Origin: Chrysomallon squamiferum
Taxonomy: Eukaryota > Mollusca > Gastropoda > Neomphalida > Peltospiridae
Length of the DNA stretch: 64,000 bases
Assembly (NCBI GenBank): GCA_012295275.1
Contig: CM022668.1
Coordinates: 1,263,637-1,327,636 of the forward strand
Direction of reading: 5' to 3'
Every line of letters begins with the position of its first letter. The stretch's first letter is position 1. Under the pieces are notes generated by a model. The model saw only the letters and a program-made list of their open reading frames with translations. It had not been told where the DNA came from and did not search any database. Shown one piece after another: positions 38,800-50,710 of this stretch. The position numbers and the translations under genes are program-made.

Positions 38800-41700
38800 A
38801 TTAATAATGAACATACCAGATAAAGGAACAGATCTAATTAATAATTAACATACCAGACAAAGGAACAGATCTTTTGGCGCCGTTCACGACTCCTGTCAGG
38901 TAGTTACCATCATACTGAAGTTCTATATCATTGAAACCATGTTTCTGTCAGAAAAAAGGAAGCAAATTGTATTTAATACAACATTACTTTTAATGTATTG
39001 TTAATAATAATAATACTGAGTTAATATAGACGAGACAGAAAGAGAGAGTGAGTAAAAAAGAAAGAAAAAAGTAAGAAAAAGAAAAGAAAGAAAAGGAAGG
39101 TAGACGATTAACTTTACTTACTGCAGCCATAGACAGTATGACGGCTTTAGCGGTATTTCTCGTCTTAAGAGAAAAAATTATTTCTTGGTCGTTGGCAAGT
39201 ATCATTATAGAAGCGCCACGCTTCATTTTCCCCTCGCAGTTCGCCACTAATGTTTGGTGTTGACCATGTTGCCATAGTGATCGCATCTTGGAGTTCCATT
39301 TCACCTGTCTTCTCAGTCTCCTCGATGTGCCTCTGATAGGAATCAAATCATACTGGAGAGGACCGATGTACGTACGGTTAACTTGCACGGAGCCTGGTAT
39401 TACTCGCTGTATTTTAACTTTACTGCCACCAAATATTCTGCCCTCTGCTCCGCCTCCTCCAGTATTTCCAGCCCCGAAGCCGGGTTGTGTTTGGGTTTTA
39501 ACTTTTATTTTATGTAGGCCTGGTGGAAATCCACTGCCCGTCCTAACTTGACCTTTAGAATCAACAACCGTCCATTGTGAATTTGAAGTTAGTTTAGACA
39601 AGATGTCAGCAGGGATAGTTCCTGTGCCAGTTTTCACTCTACCGTCTTCTAAGACAAAAGACCATCTAGAAAATATTTTACCACTTTCTGCGCCAGCACC
39701 GTCATTCCTGTTTCTGGCTGTATTAGCCGAGAAAGCAGAACCATCCAGTAATTCTGGAGGAATCTCACCAACTCCTCTTATAGGTTTTCCGTCTGGACTC
39801 AAAACAGTCCATCGCGTGGAGGCACCCTGGATTTTCTGCAGCACGTCTGTGGGTATTGGTCCTGTTCCTGTTCGCGATGAACCATCCGGTAGCGTAATTG
39901 TCCACTGCTTTTGTATTTTCGCGTTATGTACACCAGGAACGGAACTGCTTCCGCGAACAGGTTTTCCTTGACTTAACTGTCCAGGCTTGGTATTAATTTG
40001 TTGTAGTATGTTTTGTGGGATGGAACCTTTGCCAGATTTGACTGAGTGATCTGGCAGAGTAATCGCCCACCTCACTCGCTGACCGCGAACTTTCTGGAGA
40101 ACGTCTTGTGGAATCGACCCAGATCCAGAACGAACTGACCCGTCTTGCAGAGCTATCGACCAGCTTCCAGGAGACATGACGCTCTTCTGGACAACTCCGC
40201 CTATTAAGGAACCAAACTGGGACGCGTTTGTTTTTCCTGTTTTTCGTTTCACACCATTAGTCAGTTTAAGAATGTGTGCTGGGATGTTTCCAGTCCCACT
40301 TTTCTTAAAACCGCGCGGCGTCATTATCATCCACTCTCTTACATTGTTTAGAAATTGTTCAGGAATTTCCTCAATCCCAGTGTGAACCTTCCCGTTTGAA
40401 AGTACTATTCTCCAGAACGTCATTACTGGTTTCTTTGTGACAGTTTCAGGAGGTTTGACGAAAGGTCTAATGTCTGGAGCGGAGTCATCAATTAAATGAC
40501 GTGGAAGAGAACCAGATCCAGTTTGAGTCGTTCCGTCAGACAGTGTAACGACCCACTGTGTGACTCTGTTAAGCACTCTAGCAGGGATATTTCCAGTACC
40601 CGTTTCTACAGTTCCATCGGAATGTGTAATTCGCCATACTTTTTGGCGCGTTATTTTTTTTGGTTGGATTGGTCTGTCATTAATTCGTGTTGTGCCTCTC
40701 AGAGCACGCGCCATAACATCAGTTGGTATAGCACCTGACCCTGTTTGTACCTTGCCGCCCGATGAAATAATTTGCCATCTGATAGTTCCACCTATTGTCA
40801 TCTTCATTATTATTGCTCCTTTACTTTTCCCTGATCGTATCGCTTCTACAACAATTGCTGGTGCTCGACCAGTTCCTGATTTACCATGAGAACCATCAGC
40901 ATTGATAATTAACCATTTCTCAAGATTAGGGCCGCTGTGAGGAACATGTTTGGTTTTAATGATTGTTTGAGAAGTAGTCTTTGGCGTTGTCGTTGTTACA
41001 CTTTGAGGATCAATGAGAAACTGAATCCTGTAGAAGATATCAGAGGGGACAACACCAGAACCTTGGTCTCGCACCACACCGTCCGGATCTACCAGCTTCC
41101 ATCCCGAGGTTTGTCCATTGAAACCTATTCGTTTTAGAACCGTCCATGATGTTCTGTATCCAACATTCTCATCTGAAGGTACTGAGTCACCAAATCCAGA
41201 CTGGACTATTTTGCCATTCTTAATCATGTACCATTCCTTTAAATACTCTGAATATTTGCCGCCAGTTTCAGGATTCGTTTTAACTAGGTCTAAAGGAAAT
41301 TTTCCCGTTCCAGTTCTAGTTCTTCCATCCGGTGTTTTAATGGTCCATGTAACACGTTCTTTTTCGACTGACTTAACAATGTAGCGCGGTATACTGCCGA
41401 CGCCTGTGTGAACAGTTCCGTCAGACATGATTACTTTCCACTGGATTCCGACCTGAGTTTTGTTATGAATTTTTATGTTTGATTCATAGGAAAACTGGTT
41501 CTGTAACTGCTTTAGAACATCTGTCGGAATCGAGCCACGTCCTGTGTGCACTACTTGACCAAACGAATTTATAATTTCCCATTTCCCTTCTCTGCCTTGT
41601 GAATCAACTCTCTGTCTTACCAGAGAACCTTTTATTTTGCCTTCCGCTAAATGTCTGAGAACTGAAGCAGGAGGGTTGCCAAAACCTGACTTTATTGCAT

Positions 41701-44390
41701 TTCCGCCTGGTCCAATGATAAACCACACCAAACCACCATTTGGGTGTTTGACGCTGGTGATATATTGCAGTATGACATCTCGGGTTAATATTCCGCTGCC
41801 TGATTTGACTATTTTCCCATCAGACCCAATGATGTTCCATTTTCCACTACCTCCATTTGAAGGAAGCACACGAGTGACTAAAATGCCTTTGAGAGTTTCT
41901 CGTTGAAGTTCTTGTAATATTTGTTTTGGTATTTTACCATTTCCTGATTTGCTCAATTTTCCATCAGTGGTATAAAGATACCAAACTTCATTGGTTCCGT
42001 CTCCTGGACCAAAATTTGCAATCAATTTTAAAACAGTTTGGTCAGTTTGTCCTGAACCAGTTTGAAGAACATTTCCGTCAAGCCCTAATATCTGCCAAAC
42101 TGTACCTTGGGGTGAAACGATCTCTCGGCCAAGTGATCCGTGTATTCTTCCATCTCTGATCCCCTCGATGACTGATTTAGGAACTTCTCCTGTGCCAGTC
42201 TGAATGATTCTACCTTGCAGATCGACCACAAACCATAGAGTATGGTTTACATTAGTCGACAGTCCTTCTTCTCGGTATCGCAGATGAGTAATTACATCTT
42301 GTGGAACATGTCCAGTTCCCGTCAATTTTACATTCCCATACCTGTCAAGCACCATCCATTTCTTTGGGACACCATTATATCCTAATACTTCTTTGACAAT
42401 AAAGCCACGGATGATTCCATGCTGTAATTGTTCTTGTATATCTAGTGGAATATCTCCTTCCCCAGATGTAATTACAGTTCCATCATTTGCATAAATATAC
42501 CATTTCAGTAGTACGTTACCGTTTGGTTTGAAGTTTGCTATCTGCATCATTGTTTGTCCGGTTATTGGCCCAAACCCGGAATGTAACACACTGCCATCCA
42601 AACCAATAATCTGCCAAATCGTTGTTCCGTCCACAGTGGACACAATCTGCCTGGCAAGAGTGCCAGTGATGGTTCCTTGCTGCAGGGCTCGAAATATATC
42701 AATAGGTATTTGTCCATAACCTGATCTTGTCACTTGTCCATTGGCTCCAATAATCATCCACATGGTCTGACCACCTCCATTGTCGCCAACGCCAGTACCG
42801 TCCATCTTGTACCTTATCCTTATGGTCAGTTTTTGTCCGAAGTCTGTGCCAGAAAATGACGGAATGGTCATCTTACTTGTTCCATCAAAATGACCGACAC
42901 CATGACCTATGATTTTCACTCCTTCTGCTACTGCCTCTATGTTGTTTCCTGAGCTGTCCTTGGTGTTCTGATCAAACGTGTAGTGGACCGTGGGGAGACA
43001 GGCTGCAACAGGAAACCTCACAATAAACACACAATCGTTTGATAATAAGTAGCACAGTTTTAATAATAAACTTTATATATATTTAGTATTATTATTATTA
43101 CTAGTGGTAGTAAAAGTAGCATTAGTAGTATAGTAATAGAGGTAGAAGTACAAACAACTGTAAAACAAAGAAAATGTTTATGTTTTTGAAGACTGTTGGC
43201 TTTAAAAGTTAATAAACTACTACTACTACTACTACTATTATTATTATTATTTTACACACGGTAAAGTGTTCATGCTTACGTCCATTCGAACTGGTGTCCG
43301 TATCTTTGATACAGCTGCAGTGTGGGTAACTGAAAACTGTGCCGGGTGCGCATGGGCGGACCATACTTCCGTGACCCGGGATGCTCTGAACAAACTTCCG
43401 TTTGTCTTTGTGAGCCTTTAGCAAACACGTATCTGACAAGAGACGTTTTTAATCTGGTTATACACACATCTGACAACTTTTAGTTCATAGTTATTTATAG
43501 CGAAGAAGTTGTGACAGATATTTCAGATGAGAAACATACATTTCATCGAATACAAAATGAAACAGCCTAACATGTTAGAATTTTACTAGTCGATCGCTGA
43601 ATGAATGAATGAATAATATATGTATATATGTATGTATGTATGCATGCATGAATGTATGTATGTATGTATTATACATGTATGTGTATATCTGTGTGTGTAT
43701 ATATATATACATATACACAAACACACATATACAAACGTGTACGCACACACAGATACACGCATAGACACACAAACACACACATACATAGATATATGTATGT
43801 ACATCATTATGCAGTTTTGTATCTTTGAAGGTAAAACAAGCGACCTGTGACTGATTAACGGTTGAACTATAAATCTCACTTTTTAGATTTTCTGTTGATA
43901 CGGGAGGACAGTCGTCTCGACATGAGGAGTCTTGGATACACCCCATCTGATAGACGAACCGTGACCCCTGGGGGCAGCACATCGGCACTGAATGACTCTC
44001 CTGACAAATGAGATAAGATCGACACCCATAGCCTCGATATGGGTGAATTTGATTTTCAGTGCTGTTAAGACATTTGTCTGAAATGTGACGTAAATATGAT
44101 TATTTCAAACATTTACTGAGATTAACAGAATGAAACAAGTGTAGAGGTTCATTTATGTAAACTAGATATATATTTTATTTCTTCCTAATCCAACGTATGT
44201 TAATAATAAATTATGATAATTAAATATAAAATAAATAACAAAAAATACAACATAAACAAAGAAGCAGGAAGGTGGTTCATATATTGTCTTTTCTTTTGTT
44301 TAAAAAATAAGATAAAATAATAATAATAAAAATGAAAATAATAATAATAAAAAAATAATAATAATAAAAATAATGATGATAATAAAAATG

Positions 44391-44431
<41 letters not shown>

Positions 44432-45026
44432 AATAGATAAATAAATTATTCTGTTTAAGAAATAAGTCAAAGATTTTCAGTGGCTTTCTATAGTAATACT
44501 ATATTACTATTATTATTATTATTTATGGAAATCTAAAATGATAATAATAAAGAGGATTGTGAAAACATTCAGTCGGGTTTACCTGCCGCGCAGTCCACTT
44601 CCTCTGCCGGCCTGCACGTGACAGAGTCGCGATCCCAGAAGAGCCCGAATGGGCAGCGCTTGATGAGTGCTCGGAACCTCGTCTCGTCTCGGTAACACTG
44701 GATGTACTTGCTGCAGTCTCCGGGGTAGGGATTGTAACCTATTCCGTTGTCAATTTTACACCCACTACATAATTCTGCAATAACATTAAGACATTCGTGT
44801 TATATAGTTTTGCATCATCACTGCATTAGTGTAAACTGTTTTCTTTACTATCTGTCTTGTTACCGTAAAGTCTGGGGAGGCATCAGTAACATGCACCGGC
44901 TTTGAGCCCACTCTGGCTTAGACAAAAGGCGATCTCGAATTTCTTGCCCAATTCTACGTGATTTTTGTATTCATACTTATGAAGGTGCTATCGACTGAGC
45001 AATATTTCTACTTTGGAAATATGAGA

Positions 45027-45073
<47 letters not shown>

Positions 45074-45771
45074 ATACATACTCTCCGACGCACACACACA
45101 CACGTACAGAACGGAGTGTTGCATGACACTCAGTCGTCTAACAAATGGGAGTCTGACACCTCTAAGTTGTGTACTTTACTTACGTGGAATGTTCGGAGCC
45201 GGTGTTGTTGTTATAGTCGGCGGTGGTGTTATAGTCGTTGTTATAGCTAAAACAAAACAACAGAAAATTATCCAGAAAAAGTGCCTCGCGTTTTCTACAG
45301 TTATTTTTATTATTACTGAACTATGTTGTTACTAATAAATTAATATATTCAACCTTGGGTTCGATCACAAAACGTATATAATATATAGTAAACAAAAATA
45401 TGAAATAAGAAAACAAAAAATAAAACAAAAAAATAGATAAATAAAATTTATTTTTTAAAGTAACTCAAAGAAAACAAATAGACGTACACAATTTTGTTAC
45501 TCTATAAAACAAAGTTATGATGAAATTTTAAGTATGAACCACTTTGAAAATAGGTACCTCAAGGACATCACAAACATCTGTTTCTTTAAATTATGCTATT
45601 TCATCATTATCATCATCGTTACTATTATTATTATTACTATTACTATTATTATTATTATTATTATTATTAGTTTTTTATTCATTATTATTATCACTATTTC
45701 TATAATTATTATTATTGTTGTTATAATTGCTACTACTACTATTACTACTATTAAACTACTACTACTACTAC

Positions 45772-45828
<57 letters not shown>

Positions 45829-47936
45829 TAAAGCACTGACCAGTACAAATAAGATCTTTCATGACGTTCACGAGACCAAACAGAGCGTTGAAATCAGCAA
45901 CTGGAAACACTTTTCTTCTGGAAGAAGCGATGTTGATGAGTTCATCAGTCATGGCGTGAGAGCTGATTCCTACAGCAATCATGATGATTCCCTCGTCTTT
46001 TGCAGCTTTGGCCTGGGCTTGGGTCTTGTCGGTGTAGTCGCTTTGGCCGTCTGTTATCACTATGGCAATCTGGGGAACCCCTTCAGAACGCCGACCTTGT
46101 GACGTCATCATTTCACGTACTTTCGCGATTCCCTTGTTAGTGTTCGTCCCAAAACCTGGTTGTTTCAAAGTTTTCGTCAGCTGCACAAGCGTCCTTTTGT
46201 CCTTGAATGGCATCAGCGGAACGACGTCGCCTATGAAGGTGCTAAAGACGACTATACCAACGTGAATGGTTTCCGGATGAATATGCAGACTGTTGATGAG
46301 AGTTGCCACGAAGTGCTTCTGTTTGATCCAGTTGTGATCCTCGATGCTGTGCGATGCGTCGAGAAGAAAGACAATGTCAGCAGGCATGTCACACGCGATA
46401 TCTGTAACATTGTACACTTCAGTCAGTTCTTTCATGTACACACTGACTCCATACACACTCAACTCATACGTACGTATATATATATATATATATATACGCA
46501 CGCACACACACACACATTAATTCATTCATTAATTTATTTATATTATTTTCAAAAAGAGGATAAAATTTGTACTCTATATTTTACCGGTTTTTTATTTTTT
46601 ATTTTTTTATTTTGATTTTTTTCAATTGTTTAACAGAATTACACGTTTATTATATACTGAACCTGGTGGAGGAATCAGTGTTACTGTCGTTGTTGAGGCA
46701 GTGGTCGTTGTTGTCATGACAGTTGTACTGCGCTCTGTAAACAGAATAATTTGCACGTAATTATTAGAAGAAGAAAAGTATAAAAGAAAAAGAAAAACAG
46801 AAAAAGAAATTCATAAAGCTATAAAGCCAAAAAATTATATAAACCGCTTTTTTTTTTGCTTTTTTCTCTACAGATCTGGATTCTTAAAAAAAAAAAAAAA
46901 AAAAATCCTCGTTAATTTCCAAGATTAGATCCGCTGTGAAATAATTTAATTTAAAACCACAAATAAATAAAAATAAAAATAAAAATAAAAATAACCTGAA
47001 CAGATCATGTCTCTGATGAAGTACACCAAGTTTGGCAAACTTCTGAAGTCCTTGACGCTGAAGGCGTGACCTTCTGATGCGATGTCGTTCACTTCAGTAA
47101 TGAACAGACGTGCAACTCCGACAGCGATCATCGTGATCCCTTCCTGTTTAGCTAGCAACGCTTCCTGTTTGGTTTCCGCGGGCAGACTTGACTTTCCGTC
47201 TGTAACAACAATTCCAAAGTGAGGCTTGTTCGGTCTGCCTTGGCTTCGCAACATCATCCTCAGCGACTTTATACCCAGCGCCGTGTTGGTGTCGTCTCGA
47301 GGTTGTGTCAGATTGCGAACCATTCTCTTAATCGTCTCTTTGTCCTTGTACGGATTCAGACTAATGATGTCGCCGATGAATCTGCTGAAGACGACAGCGC
47401 CGGCGTGGACAGCGTATGGTTGGATATCAAATGAGTCGACTAACATTTCAACGAAAGTTTTCACGTAATTCCAGTCCTCGGACTCGATGCTCAAACTGCC
47501 GTCGAGAAGAAAAACCACGTCAGCCGGCGCGTCGCATTTACTTACTGAGAAAAACAGAATAATTTAATATAAAAAACAACTGAATAAGTTATTATAATAA
47601 ATAAAAACTGACTGACAAACGTTTAATTAAATAACGTTTTCTCTAATTAATTAGATTAATCAATATTCGAACTAAAAATAACATCTGATAATAATGAACT
47701 CATGAATATTTTATAGGATATCGCAGGACACCATCTACAGCAAATTGAACTTTGTCTACAATTAACTTCTAAGACAAAATATTTATCAACTTTAAAAATT
47801 ACTGTTTTAAGTGAGTGCAGTTGTTTTCTGCTTTTAACACTAAGATTATAAAAAAGTTGATATAAAAAATATTACTTTGACAGTTGACGGTGCTGAACGT
47901 TAACGCCAGGAGCGTCAAAATGAAATGTGCGCCCAT
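38118..47936 (-). CDS. Pif/BMSP-like shell matrix protein: VWA x2, chitin-binding x3, laminin-G split by a novel repeat array
   Basis: Complete secreted protein, about 1975 aa. Exons, 5' to 3': 47936-47876, 47544-46996, 46734-46663, 46401-45841, 45246-45184, 44774-44583, 44077-43880, 43432-43280, 43002-39122, 38944-38854, 38590-38511, 38144-38118 (TGA). Every join is GT-AG and in frame. Residues 1-19 are a signal peptide (HFILTLLALTFSTVNC). VWA domains at about 23-203 and 230-414 have MIDAS DGSLS and DASHS with TDG motifs. Two Thr/Pro-rich linkers follow them. Peritrophin-like Cys modules lie at about 436-499, 500-565 and a degenerate one at 566-616. The laminin-G domain starts at about 620, is interrupted at 698-1777 by about 26 repeats, and resumes to the C-terminus (YDGNYLTGVVNGAKR; final YKCNP). 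VWA + chitin-binding + laminin-G in this order is the Pif/BMSP layout of mollusc shell matrix proteins, which bind chitin and calcium carbonate. That role is inferred here. Confidence 0.9.
38797..38871. repeat. Tandem duplication spanning a splice donor
   Basis: Two adjacent copies of about 36 bp (TAATTAATAAT...ACATACCAGAYAAAGGAACAGATC) differ at a few bases. The copy nearer the exon contains the real donor of the exon 38944-38854 of the Pif/BMSP-like gene. The second copy carries a decoy donor 36 bp downstream. Confidence 0.75.
39308..39322 (-). other. Possible furin-type cleavage site RRLRR
   Basis: Residues about 1844-1848 of the Pif/BMSP-like protein read SRRLRRQV, which fits the R-x-[KR]-R proprotein convertase pattern. 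It lies between the repeat array and the second half of the laminin-G domain. Known Pif precursors are cleaved into two chains by such processing, but at another place. Function is unproven. Confidence 0.45.
39521..42763 (-). repeat. Coding array of about 26 W..I...DG.V.TG.G.IP.DVL repeats
   Basis: This part of the large exon of the Pif/BMSP-like gene codes about 1080 residues of diverged tandem repeats. Each repeat has a core of about 25 residues: Trp, a hydrophobic strand, [DN]G, [ST]G-x-G, [IV]P, then a short amphipathic helix-like [DN][VI]L..L. Examples are KWNIIGSDGKIVKSGSG and SWSIALQDGSVRSGSGSIPQ. Spacing alternates between about 30 and 40-60 residues. I do not recognise the unit as a named domain. 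A beta-hairpin plus helix fold is a guess from the pattern. Confidence 0.9.
43575..43800. repeat. (TATG)n/(CA)n mixed repeats in an intron
   Basis: Degenerate ATGT, GTGTA and ACACAT repeats between the second and third chitin-binding exons of the Pif/BMSP-like gene. Long frames here on both strands are repeat artefacts. Confidence 0.85.
44315..44440. repeat. (AAT)n-rich repeat in an intron
   Basis: Imperfect AAT units ending in AAATA units, between chitin-binding exons. Confidence 0.9.
45029..45063. repeat. (GT)n microsatellite
   Basis: Dinucleotide run in an intron of the Pif/BMSP-like gene, about 120 bp downstream (in gene sense) of the second Thr-rich linker exon. Confidence 0.95.
45606..45830. 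repeat. (ATT)n-rich repeat beside the second VWA exon
   Basis: About 225 bp of ATT/ATC/ACT units starting 10 bp inside the intron from the donor of the second VWA exon. Open frames that run from the VWA exon into poly-Asn/Ser are read-through of this intron. Confidence 0.92.
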
Positions 47937-47951
47937 GTTTCTTGTGATAAC

Positions 47952-49199
47952 CTGGAAAAACAGAAGTCTTTATGTCAGAGATTAGAAACAGCAGCAGCAG
48001 CAGCAGTAACAACTACGACATCAGAATTAAAGTAATATATATTAAAATACAGTTAACAGGTAGTTTGTGACGTCATCACTGAGGTGAACGTCGTGACCTG
48101 TCAGGCTGATGTTTACTGCGGAGATGAAAACTGCTTCATCCTGTTTTCTGTCTCTTTGATCCAAGCATCGCCTCACTTTCACTCAGCAAGCTGCACATCT
48201 CTCACAAACCTCATCCGCTCTTCGTGCAGCAGCCAGTTTAAAAACAGTTACTAAAAACACTTCAGTTTGTAATGATACTTTTACTACTACGATGTTTACT
48301 GTTACACTGTTATTATGTTTTAGTTGTTCAGCCATGTTACTTTATTAACAGAATTACTGCTGCTACCAGTCAACTATTTTACATTTTAACAATATTACTG
48401 ACGCTAGATTTGTCAATAACAATATTATTCAGTCGTCCATTTCTTCTATTTTTCATTTAGTACTCAATGGCTAGTTTAACCAAATTAATGCTGGGTACTT
48501 TCATGCTTTGCTGAAACTATTTGTAATAGTAGCCCAAAAGTGTAGGCTGTAGATTTCCTTTTTTTTTTTTTTTTTTTTTTTATATTATAATTAAAAACTA
48601 TCTCACCTATTTTTGAATTTCTGAAACAAATGTTAATTTATATTACTCAGTGATAATAAAGATTCTATTATAGCTACTAAAATAGTGCTATCCTTAAAGT
48701 GACTACAACAAAACACAGTGGCGACGTACACTCACTGACAAAGTTTGGTGGTGTGAGTTCAGTTTTAACTGATAGAGCCAGAGCGTGCTTCATCCTGTTT
48801 CAGGATTATCACTCAGAGAAGTTTAGTCACGGTAAATGTGGGAGAATAATGATAAAATATATTTACTAATAACTTTAAATTTGTTCTGCCAGCTAATATT
48901 ATTAATATTAGCTTTGTCTTTTCTTTCTTTTTTCTTTATTGTTTTCTCTTTCTCTCTTTCCACGGGGAATGAGAGAAAGAAACCGAAAGAAAAGAGGAGA
49001 GAGATAGAGAAAATTCTGGAAAATGACTTTTCGTTTTTCTTATAAATGTTAAAATTAGTAATAATAAATTTACCAAATAATACAGTTACACGATATAAGT
49101 CATTAGGTTGTTAAATGTTTAAATGAAATAATAAATGGTATATAAGAGAAGGTTGTCTCATGCACTGAGACTCAAAGAAGGATTAGAAAACACACCTAC
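47952..49199 (-). other. Probable 5' UTR intron of the Pif/BMSP-like gene
   Basis: The signal-peptide exon begins at a good acceptor (TTTTTCCAG|GTTATCACAAG, exon start 47951). A strong donor ATCCGAG|GTAGGTGTG lies at 49200/49199 on the same strand. I infer a non-coding first exon ending at 49200. The region holds a poly-T run near 48560 and no convincing gene. Confidence 0.45.
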
Positions 49200-49532
49200 C
49201 TCGGATCCCAGTCGAGGATGCTTGTTGACGGGAAGATGTTGAAAATTATAAACATGTCTTCTGACTGACGTCACCGCGCATTCCTCCGCATCACGTCGTG
49301 TCAGCTGTCTCTGAACAAGCAGAAAGTTGCTCTTTTTTCCACCGCCATTCTGACATCCTCTCAAACGAAGACTTTCTTTCACACAGAACGCAGTGAAGTC
49401 AGAACCAGTTTCTGTCCGAGACAAGAAGAGGAAACCGGCACAACAAGTTGTGAGACTCTTTCATCTGCTCGTGTACTCGTCTTAGCTGCATTCACAGTCG
49501 TGTTTTACTTGTCACTGCGAGTACGTCTTTCT

Positions 49533-49543
49533 CTTTATAAAAG
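49533..49543 (-). promoter_or_regulatory. Candidate TATA box of the Pif/BMSP-like gene
   Basis: On the minus strand the sequence reads CTTTTATAAAGAG, containing TATAAAG. It is about 330 bp upstream of the inferred first-exon donor at 49200, so transcription could start near 49505. The position is plausible but there is no direct support. Confidence 0.3.
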
Positions 49544-50679
49544 TCTGAAACACTCCCGGCCTAAATCATTTCTATAATTAAACCTGTGAATCTAATCACT
49601 CAGCCCCATTTTGAGGTTTTTAAATCAGATGTAGATGATTAGTGATGTCAAAAAACCAAACAAACAAAAAACAAGGAAAGGACAAGAAAGAAAGAAAGAA
49701 AGAAATAACTTTATTCCAAAAGGTGGTTTGTATGTGAATGAAGGTTTTTGTGATTGGTATTGTTTTAATGTAATATTTTGATGTATTTTAATACAATATT
49801 TAGAAATACCGTTTGTCATTTTTATAAACATAATAGCTGTTTATTTTGAATACATATTCCGAGATTCTCCTTGAAAATAATTTTAAAAACCATTTTTTTT
49901 TTTTTTATTGCTTTGTTCTCCACCAAATCAGACTCGTTTTATTTGATAATAATTAAATGTGGCTAATAAAACAAAGTTTATAATGAACGAATGAATGAAT
50001 GAAAAAAATAAATAAAATAAATATAATGGTACCTGAGACAAGCGGCCACCTGCGATGTAGGGACAGTGTTCTCAAGAACCAGTTTGTTTTTCAGTAGATA
50101 TGACATCTACTGAACGCAGACACGGACAGTATTTTTAAATTATGATTCTAAAGCGGACAGTCATGTCGATTTGTTTTCTCCAAAATACGTAATTGTCTTA
50201 GCAGCTACACGAGATTTAAAGATGGGGTCGCCTGGTTGTTGCACTGCACAGTGCACGCGTCTTGTTGTGTCGTGTTTGTCGTTGCACAACTCGCGAACTG
50301 AGCGAGTTCATCCCACTGCTATCTGATTTGCATCATTCAATCATTCAATCATTCAACATCATTCGAGGCACATTTACGTTTTATAAACACCGCTTTTTAA
50401 TTTAATTTTTTTATTTGCTTATTATCAGTTTTGTGACGTGCAAAATGTTTTGTTTACATCCATCAATCAACTCGACGTGTTTCCAGTTGTGTTTTAACAG
50501 AAAGTCGTGAGGCTTGCTATAGCAACATTTGTTCTGGGTACTGGTGTGTGCACATGAATAACATTTGTAAATATGTTCAAAACACCGACTGTAATGTTGT
50601 CTCTCTGGTGAAGAGACACCTGCGATTAAGGGACATTTTGCTCGGTCACACAGGTGTCCCTGCAAGACAGGTACCTGTG

Positions 50680-50710
<31 letters not shown>

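Noticed and set aside
38990-39121. Continuation of the large - strand frame past 39122
   Set aside because: A good donor (GCTGCA|GTAAGT) lies at 39122/39121, and the next exon at 38944 continues the laminin-G domain in frame; the continuation is low-complexity intron.
39288-42719. Many + strand open frames of 60-120 codons opposite the large exon
   Set aside because: They are antisense shadows of the repeat array, rich in Pro and Val because they oppose G-x-G and D-x-V codons; no splice signals or domains of their own.
43003-43030. Met at the start of the large - strand frame as a real start codon
   Set aside because: It is intron sequence upstream of the acceptor TTGCAG at 43003; the upstream chitin-binding exon joins in frame at 43002.
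43575-43879. Extension of the second chitin-binding exon into His/Tyr/Cys-rich sequence
   Set aside because: Intron read-through across ATGT and CA repeats; the donor AAAAA|GTGAG at 43880 leads in frame to the next exon.
45596-45840. Poly-Asn/Ser extension of the second VWA domain
   Set aside because: Translation of an intronic trinucleotide repeat; the exon ends at 45841 with a usable donor GTCAGT.
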